NCBI RefSeq assembly: GCF_014202435.1
Contig: NZ_JACHGU010000005.1
Location: 186,001-250,000 of the forward strand
Direction: 5' to 3'
Source: Pseudoxanthomonas broegbernensis
GTDB lineage: Bacteria > Pseudomonadota > Gammaproteobacteria > Xanthomonadales > Xanthomonadaceae
Length of the DNA: 64,000 nucleotides
Shown: positions 1 to 8,939 of the stretch, in pieces
Layout: each line of letters starts with the position of its first letter
Position numbering within the stretch: the stretch's first letter is position 1
Position numbers and translations under genes: made by a program
Notes under the pieces: model-generated
Database searches by the model: none
Told to the model about the DNA's origin: nothing
Seen by the model: only the letters and a program-made list of their open reading frames with translations

Positions 1-380
1 GGCAGCGCGTCCAGCGAGGCGTACCGCCGCGAGTAGGCGCCGAACGGCTCGATGTGCACCCCGGCCACGGCGACCAGGCCGGTGCCACGGCCGCGGTTAT
101 AGGCGTCCAGGTAGGGCCGGGTCTGGAAGTAGTTCACGTCGATGTGCTTCTGCGCGACCTGGTCGTTGGGCTGCACGTAGTCGTTGAACACGCGCACCTG
201 CAGCGTCACTCCCTCCTGCTCCAGGATCGGCTTGACCACTTCCAGGATTTCCGCGTGCGGCACCGCGGTGGCGGCCACGCTCAAGGTGTCGCCGCGCGCA
301 TCGGCGGCGGCGCCGGAACCGCCGCAACCGGCCAGCGCCGCGGCCAGGGTGAACAGGATCGGCAGGAAGGTGGTACGCAT
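1..380 (-). CDS. metQ: MetQ, D-methionine-binding lipoprotein of the MetNIQ ABC importer (3' part beyond window)
   Basis: The first 126 codons of a NlpA/MetQ-family substrate-binding protein. The ATG is at 380 on the minus strand, followed by a type II signal peptide ending in a clear lipobox (LAGC, then GGS), so the mature protein should be a lipid-anchored periplasmic methionine binder. The following stretch (LSVAATAVPHAEIL, then DYVQPNDQVAQK, and a DVNYFQTRPYLD segment) is the family signature that shapes the ligand pocket. It lies third in the metN-metI-metQ order, 113 nt after metI, which fits one transcript. The C-terminal half lies outside the window, so integrity cannot be judged. Confidence 0.93.
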   Translation of the reverse strand, partial: MRTTFLPILFTLAAALAGCGGSGAAADARGDTLSVAATAVPHAEILEVVKPILEQEGVTLQVRVFNDYVQPNDQVAQKHIDVNYFQTRPYLDAYNRGRGTGLVAVAGVHIEPFGAYSRRYASLDAL

Positions 381-493
381 CGGATTACCCTTGGAAGAAA
401 TGAGGCGGGCGGAAGGAAAAAGGATAGCCGTGGCCGCGTGCATGGCCCGCAACCGCGGCGGCGCGGGCCGGCCGAGGCGCCGGCCCGTTCGGC

Positions 494-1198
494 TCAGCGC
501 CGGCTGTAGCGCGCCACCAGGCGGTCGCCCAGCATCTGCACCGCCTGCACCAGCAGCAGCAGCAGGACCACAGTGACCAGGGCCACGTCGGTCTGCGAGC
601 GCTGGTAGCCGTCGCGGAAGGCCAGGTCGCCCAGCCCGCCGGAGCCGATCGTACCGCCCATCGCGGTGAAGCCGACCACCGCGATGGTGGTGACCGTGGC
701 CCCGGCCACCAGGCCCGGCCGGGCCTCCGGCAACAGCACCCGCCAGACCAGTTGCCAGGTGGTCGCGCCCATCGCCAGGGTGGCCTCGATCACGCCGCGG
801 TCCACCTCGCGCAGCGCGGTCTCCACCAGGCGCGCGTAGAACGGCGCCGCGCCGACCACCAGCGGCAGGATCGCGCCGCGCACGCCCAGCGAGGTGCCCA
901 TCACCGCCAGGGTCAGCGGGATCATCGCGATCATCAGGATGATGAAGGGCACCGAGCGCAGCACGTTCACCGCCAGCGCCAGCACCGCGTACGGCCCGCG
1001 CCGCTCGTGCAACTGGCGCGGCCCCCACAGGAACAGCAGCACGCCCAGCGGCAGGCCGACCAGCCCGGTCAGCGGCAGCGCGCCGGCCAGCATGACCAGG
1101 GTGTCCAGGGTGGCCTGACCGATATCGGCCCACTTGCCGGGGCTGTCCAGGTTGCGGAAGAAGCCGCCGCCGGCGGCGAGGACCGTCATCGTGTTCAT
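494..1198 (-). CDS. metI: MetI, methionine ABC transporter permease
   Basis: A 234-residue inner-membrane permease of the MetNIQ importer for D/L-methionine. It shows about five hydrophobic segments and the BPD-transport EAA loop ([22 protein letters not shown]), which contacts the MetN ATPase. The length is slightly above the usual 217-230 residues because of a longer N-terminus ([12 protein letters not shown]). The start overlaps the metN stop as ATGA at 1195-1198, which indicates translational coupling; metQ follows. The reading frame continues open upstream of this ATG inside metN, but only the part from 1198 has family similarity. Confidence 0.93.
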   Translation of the reverse strand: MNTMTVLAAGGGFFRNLDSPGKWADIGQATLDTLVMLAGALPLTGLVGLPLGVLLFLWGPRQLHERRGPYAVLALAVNVLRSVPFIILMIAMIPLTLAVMGTSLGVRGAILPLVVGAAPFYARLVETALREVDRGVIEATLAMGATTWQLVWRVLLPEARPGLVAGATVTTIAVVGFTAMGGTIGSGGLGDLAFRDGYQRSQTDVALVTVVLLLLLVQAVQMLGDRLVARYSRR

Positions 1199-2202
1199 GG
1201 ACGCAGTACCTCCACGGTGACGCCGGCCTCGGCGAAGGCCCGCTGCGCGGCATCGGCATCGCCGCCGGCCAGGGCCACGACCAGTTGCCCGTAGGGCGTG
1301 TCGCGGATGCGGTCGATGCGCCCGGACAGGATGTTGTAGTCCACCCCGGTCTGGCGCGCGATCCGGCCCAGCAGCGGCGCGTAGGTGTCCGCGCCGAGGA
1401 AGGTCAGGCGCAGCACCCGGCCCCGCACCGCGCCGAGATCGGCATGCGGGCCGCCCTCGTCGGCGTGCTCGGCCTCGGACACGAAGCGGCGGGTGGTGGG
1501 ATGCTTCGGGTGCAGGAACACCTCGGTCACCGGACCGCTCTCCACCAGCCGCCCGGCATCCAGCACGGCGACCCGGTCGCAGACCCGGCGGATCACGTCC
1601 ATCTCGTGGGTGATCAGGACGATGGTCAGGCCCAGCTCGCGGTTGATCCGCGCCAGCAGCTCCAGCACCGAGGCGGTGGTCTGCGGGTCCAGCGCGCTGG
1701 TGGCCTCGTCGCACAGCAGGATCTTGGGCTCGGTGGCCAGCGCACGGGCGATGCCCACGCGCTGCTTCTGCCCGCCCGACAACTGCGCCGGGTACTTGCC
1801 GGCATGCTCGACCAGGCCCACGCGCTGCAGCAGCTCGGCCACCCGGGCGTCGATCTGCGCCCGCGGCCTGCCGGCCAGTTCCAGCGGGAAGGCGACGTTG
1901 CCGGCCACCGTGCGCGAGGACAGCAGGTTGAAGTGCTGGAAGATCATGCCGATCCGCCGCCGCAGCGCGCGCAGGCCCTCGGCCTCCAGCGCGGTGACGT
2001 CCAGGCCGTCCACCGCCAGCCGTCCGCCGCTGGGCGCCTCCAGCCGGTTGATCAGCCGGATCAAGGTGGACTTGCCGGCGCCGGAGTGGCCGATGATGCC
2101 GAACACCTCCCCGGCCCGGATATCCAGGTCGAGCGGCTGCAGCGCGGCGACCTGACGGCCGCCGACGGCGTAGGACTTGTGGACCTGCTGGAAACGGATC
2201 AA
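1195..2202 (-). CDS. metN: MetN, methionine ABC transporter ATP-binding protein
   Basis: A 335-residue ATPase energising methionine import. Walker A (GHSGAGKST), Q-loop (IFQHFNLL), signature (LSGGQKQR), Walker B ([12 protein letters not shown]) and H-loop (LITHE) are all intact. The last 80 residues form the ACT-like C-terminal regulatory domain (NIL domain) that in E. coli MetN binds methionine and inhibits transport. The proposed start is a TTG at 2202 that gives the normal N-terminus ([11 protein letters not shown]) and the normal length. No ATG or GTG lies near it in frame, and a -10-like element at 2232-2237 would put the transcript start just upstream. No convincing Shine-Dalgarno is visible, so the start is the weakest part of this call. 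Confidence 0.92.
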   Translation of the reverse strand: MIRFQQVHKSYAVGGRQVAALQPLDLDIRAGEVFGIIGHSGAGKSTLIRLINRLEAPSGGRLAVDGLDVTALEAEGLRALRRRIGMIFQHFNLLSSRTVAGNVAFPLELAGRPRAQIDARVAELLQRVGLVEHAGKYPAQLSGGQKQRVGIARALATEPKILLCDEATSALDPQTTASVLELLARINRELGLTIVLITHEMDVIRRVCDRVAVLDAGRLVESGPVTEVFLHPKHPTTRRFVSEAEHADEGGPHADLGAVRGRVLRLTFLGADTYAPLLGRIARQTGVDYNILSGRIDRIRDTPYGQLVVALAGGDADAAQRAFAEAGVTVEVLRP

Positions 2203-2231
2203 CGGGGGACGGTGCGGCGTGCGGGGCGTGC

Positions 2232-2240
2232 AGCCTAGCA
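2232..2240 (-). promoter_or_regulatory. Extended -10-like element upstream of metNIQ
   Basis: On the minus strand the sequence reads TGC-TAGGCT, an extended -10 form (TG plus one base plus hexamer). It would start transcription near 2225, about 23 nt before the proposed metN TTG. No good -35 is seen. The same TAGGCT hexamer precedes two other genes in the window. This is inference from sequence only. Confidence 0.35.
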
Positions 2241-2402
2241 GTTGCCGCCAGCCCCGGCCCGGTCGCGGCGTCCCATGCTCATTCCGGATCGTTCCAGGCC
2301 CGGCGGCACCCGGCATGTGGGGCGGGAGCGCGATGGCCGGCGCCCGGCGCCCGCCTCGCGCTACGTCGCAGGAACCGGCTTCGACCGGAGGCGCGCCCGG
2401 GA

Positions 2403-3299
2403 TCAGGAATGATCCAGCGGCGGCGCGCGGCCCGCGCCGACCGCGCGCTCGCGGCGCAGCAGGTACAGGCCGCTGGCGACGATGATCGCCGCGCCGGTCC
2501 AGGTGGCCGCATCCGGCAGGGTGCGCCACAACAGCCAGTCCCAGCCGATCACCCAGACCAGGCCGGTGTACTCCAGCGGCGCGATCAGCGAGGCGTCGCC
2601 GCGCATGAAGGCATGGGTCAGCGCCACCTGGCCGAAGGCGCCGGCCAGGCCCATGCCCAGGATCAGCCCGGCGTGCTCCCAGCGCAGCGGCACCCAGCCG
2701 GGGATCGCCGCCAGCCCCGCGCCGACGGCCAGGATCGCCAGGAACCACACCACCATCGACTGCGGGGTATCGGTGCGGGTGAGCAGGCTCACCGTGACCG
2801 CGGCGATGGCGTAGGCGGTGGCCGCCAGCAGCACCATCAGGCCGGGCAGCGACACGATGCCGCCCACGCCCGGCCGCAGCACCACGATCACACCCAGCAG
2901 GCCGATGCCGATGGCGGTCCAGCGGCGCGGGCCGACCCGCTCGCCCAGCAGCGGCACCGACAAGGCCGCCACCAGCAGCGGCGCGACGAAGTAGATCGAG
3001 TACGCGGTGGACAGCGGCATGCGCTTGAGGGCGAACACGAAGCAGCCGATCATCGCCATGCCCAATAGGCCGCGCAGCAGGTGCAGGCCCCAGCGCACCG
3101 GCACGATCGAGCGCGGCCCGGCGCTGGCCAGCACCCAGGCCAGCACGAACGGCAGCGAGGCGGCGCCGCGCAGCAGGGTGACCTGCAGCGGCGGGTAGTG
3201 GGCGGCCAGCAGCTTCATGCCCGCGTCCATCAGCGAGAAACCGGCGACGGCCACGAGCATCCAGGCGATCGCCGCCCGTGGGGACCGGAAGGAGGACAT
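2403..3299 (-). CDS. EamA/DMT-superfamily inner-membrane transporter
   Basis: A 298-residue protein with ten hydrophobic segments arranged as two EamA repeats, the classic drug/metabolite transporter layout (RhaT/YdcZ-like exporters). The first repeat has the typical [19 protein letters not shown] opening and the second begins near [15 protein letters not shown]. The substrate cannot be read from the sequence; relatives export amino acids, amines or other small metabolites. An ATG three codons earlier (3308) is possible, but a GATAAT hexamer overlaps it and would start transcription almost exactly at the 3299 ATG, so I prefer 3299. The gene is followed, after about 200 nt, by metN on the same strand. 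Confidence 0.87.
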   Translation of the reverse strand: MSSFRSPRAAIAWMLVAVAGFSLMDAGMKLLAAHYPPLQVTLLRGAASLPFVLAWVLASAGPRSIVPVRWGLHLLRGLLGMAMIGCFVFALKRMPLSTAYSIYFVAPLLVAALSVPLLGERVGPRRWTAIGIGLLGVIVVLRPGVGGIVSLPGLMVLLAATAYAIAAVTVSLLTRTDTPQSMVVWFLAILAVGAGLAAIPGWVPLRWEHAGLILGMGLAGAFGQVALTHAFMRGDASLIAPLEYTGLVWVIGWDWLLWRTLPDAATWTGAAIIVASGLYLLRRERAVGAGRAPPLDHS

Positions 3300-3306
3300 G
3301 GGCGCC

Positions 3307-3312
3307 ATTATC
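3307..3312 (-). promoter_or_regulatory. -10-like GATAAT immediately before the DMT transporter start
   Basis: GATAAT on the minus strand. Transcription about 7 nt downstream would begin at 3300-3301, next to the ATG at 3299, giving a leaderless or nearly leaderless mRNA. No -35 is recognisable. Confidence 0.3.
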
Positions 3313-3500
3313 GCGCGGCGCGGCGGCCGTGCCCGGCCCCCTCCGCAGGACGCCGGCGGGCAACCTCCGCCCCCTGGCAGGGGCCGGCTTCAGGCGGCGT
3401 CACGCCCCGGAGCCATGGAATACCGGCATGGCCGCCGCCGGCCATGCCCGGCTCCGAAACCGGCGCCGCCGCTTCTCCGGGCACGCGGCAGGCGCCACGC

Positions 3501-3506
3501 TAGAAT
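3501..3506 (+). promoter_or_regulatory. -10-like TAGAAT upstream of yajQ
   Basis: TAGAAT preceded by cacgc, 30 nt before the yajQ ATG, leaving a leader of about 23 nt that contains a GGGAG ribosome-binding site (3524-3528). The hexamer matches 5 of 6 positions of TATAAT. No clear -35 in the GC-rich upstream sequence. Confidence 0.45.
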
Positions 3507-3535
3507 GCCCGTTTCATCGCCCCGGGAGTCCCGCC

Positions 3536-4018
3536 ATGCCCTCCTTCGATGTCGTCTCCGAGGTCGACGCCCACGAGCTGACCAACGCGGTCGACCAGGC
3601 CAGCCGCGAGCTGACCACCCGCTTCGACTTCAAGGGCGTGGACGCCCGGTTCGCGCTGGAGGACAGCGTGGTCAGCCAGTCCGCGCCCAGCGACTTCCAG
3701 CTCAAGCAGATGACCGACATCCTGCGCCAGCGGCTCACCGCGCGCGGCATCGACGTGCGCTGCCTGGAGTTCGGCGAGGTGGAGACCAACCTGGCCGGCG
3801 CGCGGCAGAAGGTCACGGTCAAGCAGGGCATCGAGCGCGAGACCGCCAAGAAGATCGCCGCCGCGCTCAAGGACGCCAAGCTCAAGGTCGACAGCCAGAT
3901 CAACGGCGACAAGCTGCGGGTGAACGGCAAGAAGCGCGACGACCTGCAGGAGGCCATCGCCCTGCTGCGCAAGGCCGACTTCGGCATCCCGCTGCAGTTC
4001 GACAACTTCCGCGACTGA
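3536..4018 (+). CDS. yajQ: YajQ family cyclic-di-GMP-binding protein (DUF520)
   Basis: A 160-residue protein of the normal YajQ length, covering the family from its MPSFDVVSE start to the FDNFRD end. The fold is a pair of ferredoxin-like domains that bind nucleotides. In Xanthomonas campestris a member of this family (XC_3703) binds c-di-GMP and acts on transcription and virulence, and another is reported as a phage-assembly factor in other bacteria; the exact role here is inferred. Start chosen at 3536 for the GGGAG site 8 nt upstream and the family N-terminus; the longer open frame upstream has no family support. The DUF1415 gene follows after 11 nt. Confidence 0.93.
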   Translation: MPSFDVVSEVDAHELTNAVDQASRELTTRFDFKGVDARFALEDSVVSQSAPSDFQLKQMTDILRQRLTARGIDVRCLEFGEVETNLAGARQKVTVKQGIERETAKKIAAALKDAKLKVDSQINGDKLRVNGKKRDDLQEAIALLRKADFGIPLQFDNFRD

Positions 4019-4029
4019 CGGCGCACGCG

Positions 4030-4641
4030 ATGTCCGCCGACCGCGACGCCCCCGCCGGCCCCGGCGAAGCGGAGGCCATCGCCGCCACCCGCCGCTGGCT
4101 GGAGCGGGCGGTGATCGGCCTGAACCTGTGCCCGTTCGCCAAGGCGGTGCACGTGAAGGAGCAGGTGCGCTTCGCGTTCAGCGACGCGACCACGCCCGGG
4201 CAGTTGATCGAGCAACTGGGCGAGGAACTGCTGCGGTTGCGCGACACCCCGGCCGAGCGGATCGACACCACCTTGCTGGTGCACCCGTACGTGCTGCAGG
4301 ACTTCCTGGACTACAACGACTTCCTCGACCAGGCCGACGCGCTGGTCGAGGCGCTGGAGCTGGACGGCGAACTGCAGGTGGCCAGCTTCCACCCCGACTA
4401 CCGCTTCGCCGGCAGCGGCCCGGACGACATCGAGAACTACAGCAACCGCGCGCCCTACCCGACCCTGCACCTGCTGCGCGAGGACAGCGTCGGCCGTGCG
4501 GTGGAGGCCTACCCGGACCCGGACGCGATCGTCGAGCGCAACTACGCCACCTTGCGCCGGCTCGGCCACGAGGGCTGGCGCCGGCTGTTCGACGCCGGCG
4601 ATCCCGTGCAGGAGCGGCTTGGCCGCGACCGCCATGGCTGA
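4030..4641 (+). CDS. DUF1415 family protein
   Basis: A 203-residue soluble protein with the conserved DUF1415 features: the N-terminal helix ending in LNLCPFAKAV, a central DYNDFLDQADALVEAL helix, an FHPDYRF strand and an ENYSNRAPYPTLHLLRE block. No function is established for the family, and no catalytic motif is obvious beyond conserved Cys, His and Asp residues in these blocks. It lies 11 nt downstream of yajQ on the same strand and is probably co-transcribed. The ATG at 4030 agrees with the family N-terminus. Confidence 0.85.
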   Translation: MSADRDAPAGPGEAEAIAATRRWLERAVIGLNLCPFAKAVHVKEQVRFAFSDATTPGQLIEQLGEELLRLRDTPAERIDTTLLVHPYVLQDFLDYNDFLDQADALVEALELDGELQVASFHPDYRFAGSGPDDIENYSNRAPYPTLHLLREDSVGRAVEAYPDPDAIVERNYATLRRLGHEGWRRLFDAGDPVQERLGRDRHG

Positions 4642-4733
4642 CGCATCGATGGCAGGCGGCTCATGCAGGGCGACCGCGGCCAAGGTCGCCCCCACGGCAG
4701 GAACATCGTGGCGCGCGGACGACCGCCGCTCGC

Positions 4734-5210
4734 TCAGTGGTGGTGGTGAGCCGCCTCCGGCTGCGTCGTCCCCAGCGGCCTGACCTCGAACTCGACCGGC
4801 AGGGGCCCCGCCTTCTCGAACACCAGGGTGGCCGCGACCCGTTCGCCGGCCTCGAAGGCCTTGGCGGGCCGGATGAACATCAGGTGGTAGCCGCCCGGCT
4901 CCAGCACGACCGTCTGCCCGGCCGGCACCGGCAACCCAGCTTCCATCCTGCGCATGCGCGCCACCTCGCCTTCGTGGCGCACCTCGTGGATCTCCACACT
5001 CTGCGCTGCCTCGCTCTCCACCGCCACCAGCCGCTCATCGGCCGCACCGCGGTTGCGCACCGTCAGGAAGCCGCCCGCCACCGGCGCGCCCGGCGGCGTG
5101 GCCCGGGCCCAGGCCACCGACACCTCCAGGTCGCCCAGGCGCTGGTGGTCGTGCCGGGCGCAGCCTGCCGACGCCAGGGCCAGCAGCGCGGCGAACATCA
5201 TCGTCTTCAT
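4734..5210 (-). CDS. PCu(A)C-type periplasmic copper chaperone
   Basis: A 158-residue exported protein of the DUF461/PCu(A)C family, which carries Cu(I) in the periplasm, usually to cytochrome oxidase assembly factors. The metal-site pattern is present: a His (IHEVRH), a Met cluster (ARMRRM) and the downstream HLMF motif. The N-terminus is a signal peptide; a Cys after ASAG could be lipidated although the lipobox is atypical. The C-terminus ends in four consecutive His residues, which may add a metal-binding tail. The ATG at 5210 follows a strong AAGGAG site. It is the last gene of a four-gene minus-strand operon with a TonB receptor, a PepSY protein and a DUF2946 protein. Confidence 0.88.
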   Translation of the reverse strand: MKTMMFAALLALASAGCARHDHQRLGDLEVSVAWARATPPGAPVAGGFLTVRNRGAADERLVAVESEAAQSVEIHEVRHEGEVARMRRMEAGLPVPAGQTVVLEPGGYHLMFIRPAKAFEAGERVAATLVFEKAGPLPVEFEVRPLGTTQPEAAHHHH

Positions 5211-5295
5211 TACCGTGTTCTCCTTGTTAAAGCGGGGGATACGCGGCCGCGACGCCGCGCGATGGAGGCTTGCCCGCATCGTAGCGGGCGCGCCG

Positions 5296-7464
5296 TCAGA
5301 AGCGCACGCGCACGCCCACGTACGCCGAACGCGGCTCGCCGGCCTGCAGCAGCGCATCGTCGATGCCGGCCCGGTCGCGCACGGTCAGCACACCCACGCA
5401 GTCCTCGTCGAGCAGGTTGCGGACCTCGCCGAACACGGTCCAGCGGCCGCGGTCGACGCCCGCACGCAGCCCCAGCAGCCGGTACGATCCGACCCGGTAG
5501 CCGTTGCCGAAGTCCGCGTAGCGCGGACCGACCAGGTCCAGCGTCGGGCCAGCGAAGAATCCACCGGCATGGCGATACATCGCCTCGCCACGCACCGCGT
5601 AACGCGGCGCCGCCGGCAACCGGTTGTCGCCGTAGACGGCATCGCCGTCGAAGAAGAACGCGTTGTACGCGACGCTGACCAGCGGCTCGATGCGGTGCGC
5701 GCCGCCACCGAACGGGAAGCTGCCCCCGGCCAGGGCCTCGAGACCTGCATGCAACGTGCGGTCGATATTGGCCGACAGGCTGGTGCCGGGCGCGGACGGG
5801 TCGTCGATGGACAGGATCTCGTCGCGGATGCGCGCGTAGTACAACGACACGTCCCAATGCCAGTGCGCCGCGTCCATCTGCGCGGCCGTGCCGCCACGCA
5901 GGCCCATCTCGATCACGGTGCCATGCATGGCGTCCAGGACGCCGCTGCCGCGTACGTCGTCCTCCAGCTCGAAGGTGGTCGGCGCCTCATACAGGCGGCT
6001 GGCGCTGGCGAACAGCTCGCTGGACGGCGTGAGCGCGCGGACCACGCCCAGGCGCGGGTTGAACGAGGTGTAGTCGGCCCTGGCGTTGACGCGGGCACCG
6101 CTGGCCACGTCGGTGCTGCGCACGTCGCGCCCGGTGAGCACGCCCTGCGCACCATAGACCAGGGTCCAGTCCGGCGCGAACCTCCAGCGGTCCACCACGA
6201 ACGCCTCCACGCTGTCGGAGCGCTTGTCGGTGAGGGCCGTCCGGCCGTTGCGCCGCCCGCCGTCGTTGCGGAAGTTGCCGCCCTTCTCGCGGGTGTCGGC
6301 CAGGTTGGCGCCGGCCAGCACGTCGTGGTCGCCGAGACGGATGCTGTAGCGGACCATCCCGCCCCAGGTGCGCTGGTCGGCTTCCCGGAGCAGGCTGAAC
6401 ACCTCCACCGGCTGCAGCGGCCCTGGGCCGTCGAAGTCGACCATGACCTTGTCGACGATCGGATGGTAGAGGCGCTGGTCCTCCCACGACACGCCGAACT
6501 CCAGGCGGCTGCGGCCGTCGATGTCCCAGGCGCCCTTGGCGGCCAGCCTGCTGCTGCGCACGTTCAACTGGAAGTTGCCGGTGATCGCAGACGGCTGTGC
6601 CTGGTAGGGGTCGGCGTCGAACTGCGCGCGCGTCAGCGGCCCGGCCAGTTCCTCGTCGTTGTCCACGTGGGCGGCGAAGAAGCGCAGCCCGAAGCCTTCG
6701 GATACCTGCCAGCCGAGGTTGGCATGCGCGCCGCGGCGCTCCTGGCGCCCGTGCTCGCGGTAGCCGTCGCGGCGCTTGCCTTCCAGGGTGATCCGGCCAT
6801 CGATGCCGCCGGACACGCCGCCGACGGCCGTCCGTCCGGCTACCAGGCCATGGCTGCCGGCAGTGAAGGCAATTTCGTCCGGCACGCCGTTGCGCGCGGT
6901 GGGCGATATGAAGTCGATCGCGCCGCCGAGGGTGCTGGCGCCGTAGGTCAGCGCATTGGCGCCGAGGGCGACGACCGCATAGCGGGCCGCCGCCGGGTCG
7001 AGGAAGCGGTTGTGATTGTTGCCATCGGCGGTGGTGACCGGCAGGCCGTCCTGGAACAGCTTGATGCCGTTGCTGTCGTAGCCGGTGGCGTCCAGGTTGG
7101 AACCGCGGCTGGAGATGAAGATGGCATCGCCGCCGGTACCGCTCTCGGTCCACACGCCGGGCACGTAACGCAGCGCATCGGCCATGTGGGTGACGGTGCG
7201 CTCGCGAAAGTCCTCCGCATCGATGACGGCGACGTGGCCCGGCGTCCGCGCCCGCTCGGCCTTGAGGGAGCCGATCCCCGCCGCGCGCACCTGGACGGCA
7301 TCGAGCGTGGTCGGGTCGGCGGTCGCGTCGGCGGCCACGGCGGCGGCGGGAATGGCCGCCAGGGCGATGGCCAAGGCCAGACGCGAGGCGCACGCCGCGG
7401 GCGACGCGAACCTCATGCGCGGGGCCGGAATGGCCGGGCGGAAACGGAAGCAGAGGCGCTCCAT
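5296..7464 (-). CDS. TonB-dependent outer-membrane receptor, probable copper or other metal uptake
   Basis: A 722-residue TonB-dependent receptor. After a signal peptide ending near AAAVAAD come a TonB-box-like stretch (TTLDAVQV), the plug domain (residues about 60-190, with RYVPGVW, FISSRGSN, GASTLGGAIDF) and a 22-strand barrel ending in the outer-membrane signature VGVRVRF with terminal Phe. The substrate is inferred from the neighbours: DUF2946 and PepSY genes upstream and a PCu(A)C chaperone downstream resemble the OprC/NosA copper-receptor neighbourhoods of pseudomonads. I do not see the Cys/Met/His ligand set described for OprC, so a different metal or a metallophore remains possible. 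A second possible start is ATG 7419, inside the signal sequence. Confidence 0.88.
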   Translation of the reverse strand: MERLCFRFRPAIPAPRMRFASPAACASRLALAIALAAIPAAAVAADATADPTTLDAVQVRAAGIGSLKAERARTPGHVAVIDAEDFRERTVTHMADALRYVPGVWTESGTGGDAIFISSRGSNLDATGYDSNGIKLFQDGLPVTTADGNNHNRFLDPAAARYAVVALGANALTYGASTLGGAIDFISPTARNGVPDEIAFTAGSHGLVAGRTAVGGVSGGIDGRITLEGKRRDGYREHGRQERRGAHANLGWQVSEGFGLRFFAAHVDNDEELAGPLTRAQFDADPYQAQPSAITGNFQLNVRSSRLAAKGAWDIDGRSRLEFGVSWEDQRLYHPIVDKVMVDFDGPGPLQPVEVFSLLREADQRTWGGMVRYSIRLGDHDVLAGANLADTREKGGNFRNDGGRRNGRTALTDKRSDSVEAFVVDRWRFAPDWTLVYGAQGVLTGRDVRSTDVASGARVNARADYTSFNPRLGVVRALTPSSELFASASRLYEAPTTFELEDDVRGSGVLDAMHGTVIEMGLRGGTAAQMDAAHWHWDVSLYYARIRDEILSIDDPSAPGTSLSANIDRTLHAGLEALAGGSFPFGGGAHRIEPLVSVAYNAFFFDGDAVYGDNRLPAAPRYAVRGEAMYRHAGGFFAGPTLDLVGPRYADFGNGYRVGSYRLLGLRAGVDRGRWTVFGEVRNLLDEDCVGVLTVRDRAGIDDALLQAGEPRSAYVGVRVRF

Positions 7465-7538
7465 GGGAGGGCAGCCCTTTGAGGGAAATGGAATGGGCAG
7501 GCGCGCAGGCGACGCCAGGTGCGCCGGAAGGGGATGAT

Positions 7539-8876
7539 TCATGCGGCCCGCCTCCGTCCCGGTGCCAGGTGCAGCCACCCCCGCTCGCCCAGCCACAGCA
7601 GCAGCGCCGAAGCGGCCAGCAACGGCAACGTCACGAACAGGATCAGCGCGCCCAAGCGCAAGCCCCAGGGCCATGCCTGTCGCGGCGCGGGCGGCATGCC
7701 CAGCGCGCCGGCCGGCTTGCGCCGCCACCAGGCCATCGCCCCGGTCGCGCACAGCCAGACCAGGGCCAGGGCGAAGCCGGTGTTGATCCATGGACCGAAA
7801 GGGCCGAAGTAGTCGGCCTCGTGGATGTCCACGCCGAGGGCCACGGCGCGGGCGATGGCGGGAAGCTGCTCGCGCCCGGCCTCCTCCAGCACGCGACCGT
7901 CGCCGCGGTCCAGCAGCAGGAAGCGTTGTCCGCCGCGCGCCTTCAGGTCGCGTACCGATACCGCCGACCCGGGCGGGCCGTCGACCATGTGGAACATCAG
8001 GTCGCCGCGCATGCCCCGCGCCCGCGCCTGCCGCAGCATGCGTTGCAGCGGATCGTCCGCCTTTGCGCCCGTGCCGGCGAACACCGGGGCGAAGCCCGCC
8101 GCGCGCGGCGCCTGCTGCCCCAGCGCCTGTTGCAGCGACGTCAGCACGTGGCCGCCCCAGAAACTGGTCCACGGCAGCGCGGTGCACAGGAACAGCACGA
8201 TCAACAGCGAAAACCACACCGCCACGCAGGCGTGCAGGTCGCGCCAGAAGACCCAGCCGCCGCTGTCCAGTCGCGGCAGCAGCGCACGCCAGCGGCGGCC
8301 GTCGCGCGGCCACCACAGGTAAAGGCCCGTGAGCACCATCGCGATGGTCCAGCAGGCACCGATCTCCAGCAGCCAACTGCCAGGATCGCCCAGTGGCCAG
8401 CCACCGTGCAGGCTGCGCGACCAGCCCATCGGCCAGGCGCTGCCCTCCAGGCTGCCGAGCAGTACGCCACGGTGCGGATCGACGAAGGCCGCCAGCGGCA
8501 GGCCATGATCGCCGCCGAGGACGACCTGGGTGCTGCGCGCCGGATCGGCGGACACCACGATGCCGGATACCACGCGTCCCGGATGGAACCGGCGCGCGGC
8601 CGCCACCTGCGCGTCGAGCGGCGCCATCTCCGGTGCCGGTTCGACGAAGCGCAGGTCCGGATGGCGCTGGTCGACCCAGTGCGCGGACCATAGATACAGC
8701 GTGCCGGTGGCCGACTGCCACAGCACGAACGGGATCACCAGCAGCGCAGCGACGAAGTGCCAGCGCCAGGCGCGGCGCCTGAGGTCGCGGCTGCGGTCGG
8801 ACACGGTGCAGGCGGGCGGCGCGGCCGCCACGAACGATCGCGGCGCGCGCGGCGCCGCACGGGAACGGATGGGCAT
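7539..8876 (-). CDS. PepSY-associated inner-membrane protein (PiuB-like)
   Basis: A 445-residue membrane protein of the PepSY_TM family. Four main membrane spans are visible (around FVAALLVIPFVLW, LLEIGACWTIAMVLTGLYLWW, ACVAVWFSLLIVLFLCTALPW and the C-terminal pair), with WRxLHxW-like aromatic/His motifs (RRAWRWHF, WRDLHA) and PepSY-like periplasmic segments between them. Relatives sit beside siderophore or copper receptors and are thought to reduce or move metal across the membrane; this is family knowledge, not shown here. The ATG at 8876 follows GGAG; a GTG at 8900 is less likely. It is located between the DUF2946 and TonB-receptor genes of the same operon. Confidence 0.87.
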   Translation of the reverse strand: MPIRSRAAPRAPRSFVAAAPPACTVSDRSRDLRRRAWRWHFVAALLVIPFVLWQSATGTLYLWSAHWVDQRHPDLRFVEPAPEMAPLDAQVAAARRFHPGRVVSGIVVSADPARSTQVVLGGDHGLPLAAFVDPHRGVLLGSLEGSAWPMGWSRSLHGGWPLGDPGSWLLEIGACWTIAMVLTGLYLWWPRDGRRWRALLPRLDSGGWVFWRDLHACVAVWFSLLIVLFLCTALPWTSFWGGHVLTSLQQALGQQAPRAAGFAPVFAGTGAKADDPLQRMLRQARARGMRGDLMFHMVDGPPGSAVSVRDLKARGGQRFLLLDRGDGRVLEEAGREQLPAIARAVALGVDIHEADYFGPFGPWINTGFALALVWLCATGAMAWWRRKPAGALGMPPAPRQAWPWGLRLGALILFVTLPLLAASALLLWLGERGWLHLAPGRRRAA

Positions 8877-8939
8877 GGAAGCTCCAAGGCACGCGGGCAC
8901 GGCACGGCGGCCGTGCAGGTCACGGAAGGACGGCGTGGT

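Noticed and set aside
2203..2402. SAM or methionine riboswitch ahead of metN
   Set aside because: No conserved SAM-riboswitch core could be recognised, and the putative transcript leader is only about 23 nt.
5296..8892. A 1198-codon minus-strand frame suggesting a huge receptor fusion
   Set aside because: Only the part from 7464 has receptor features. The upstream part is an out-of-frame shadow of the PepSY gene.
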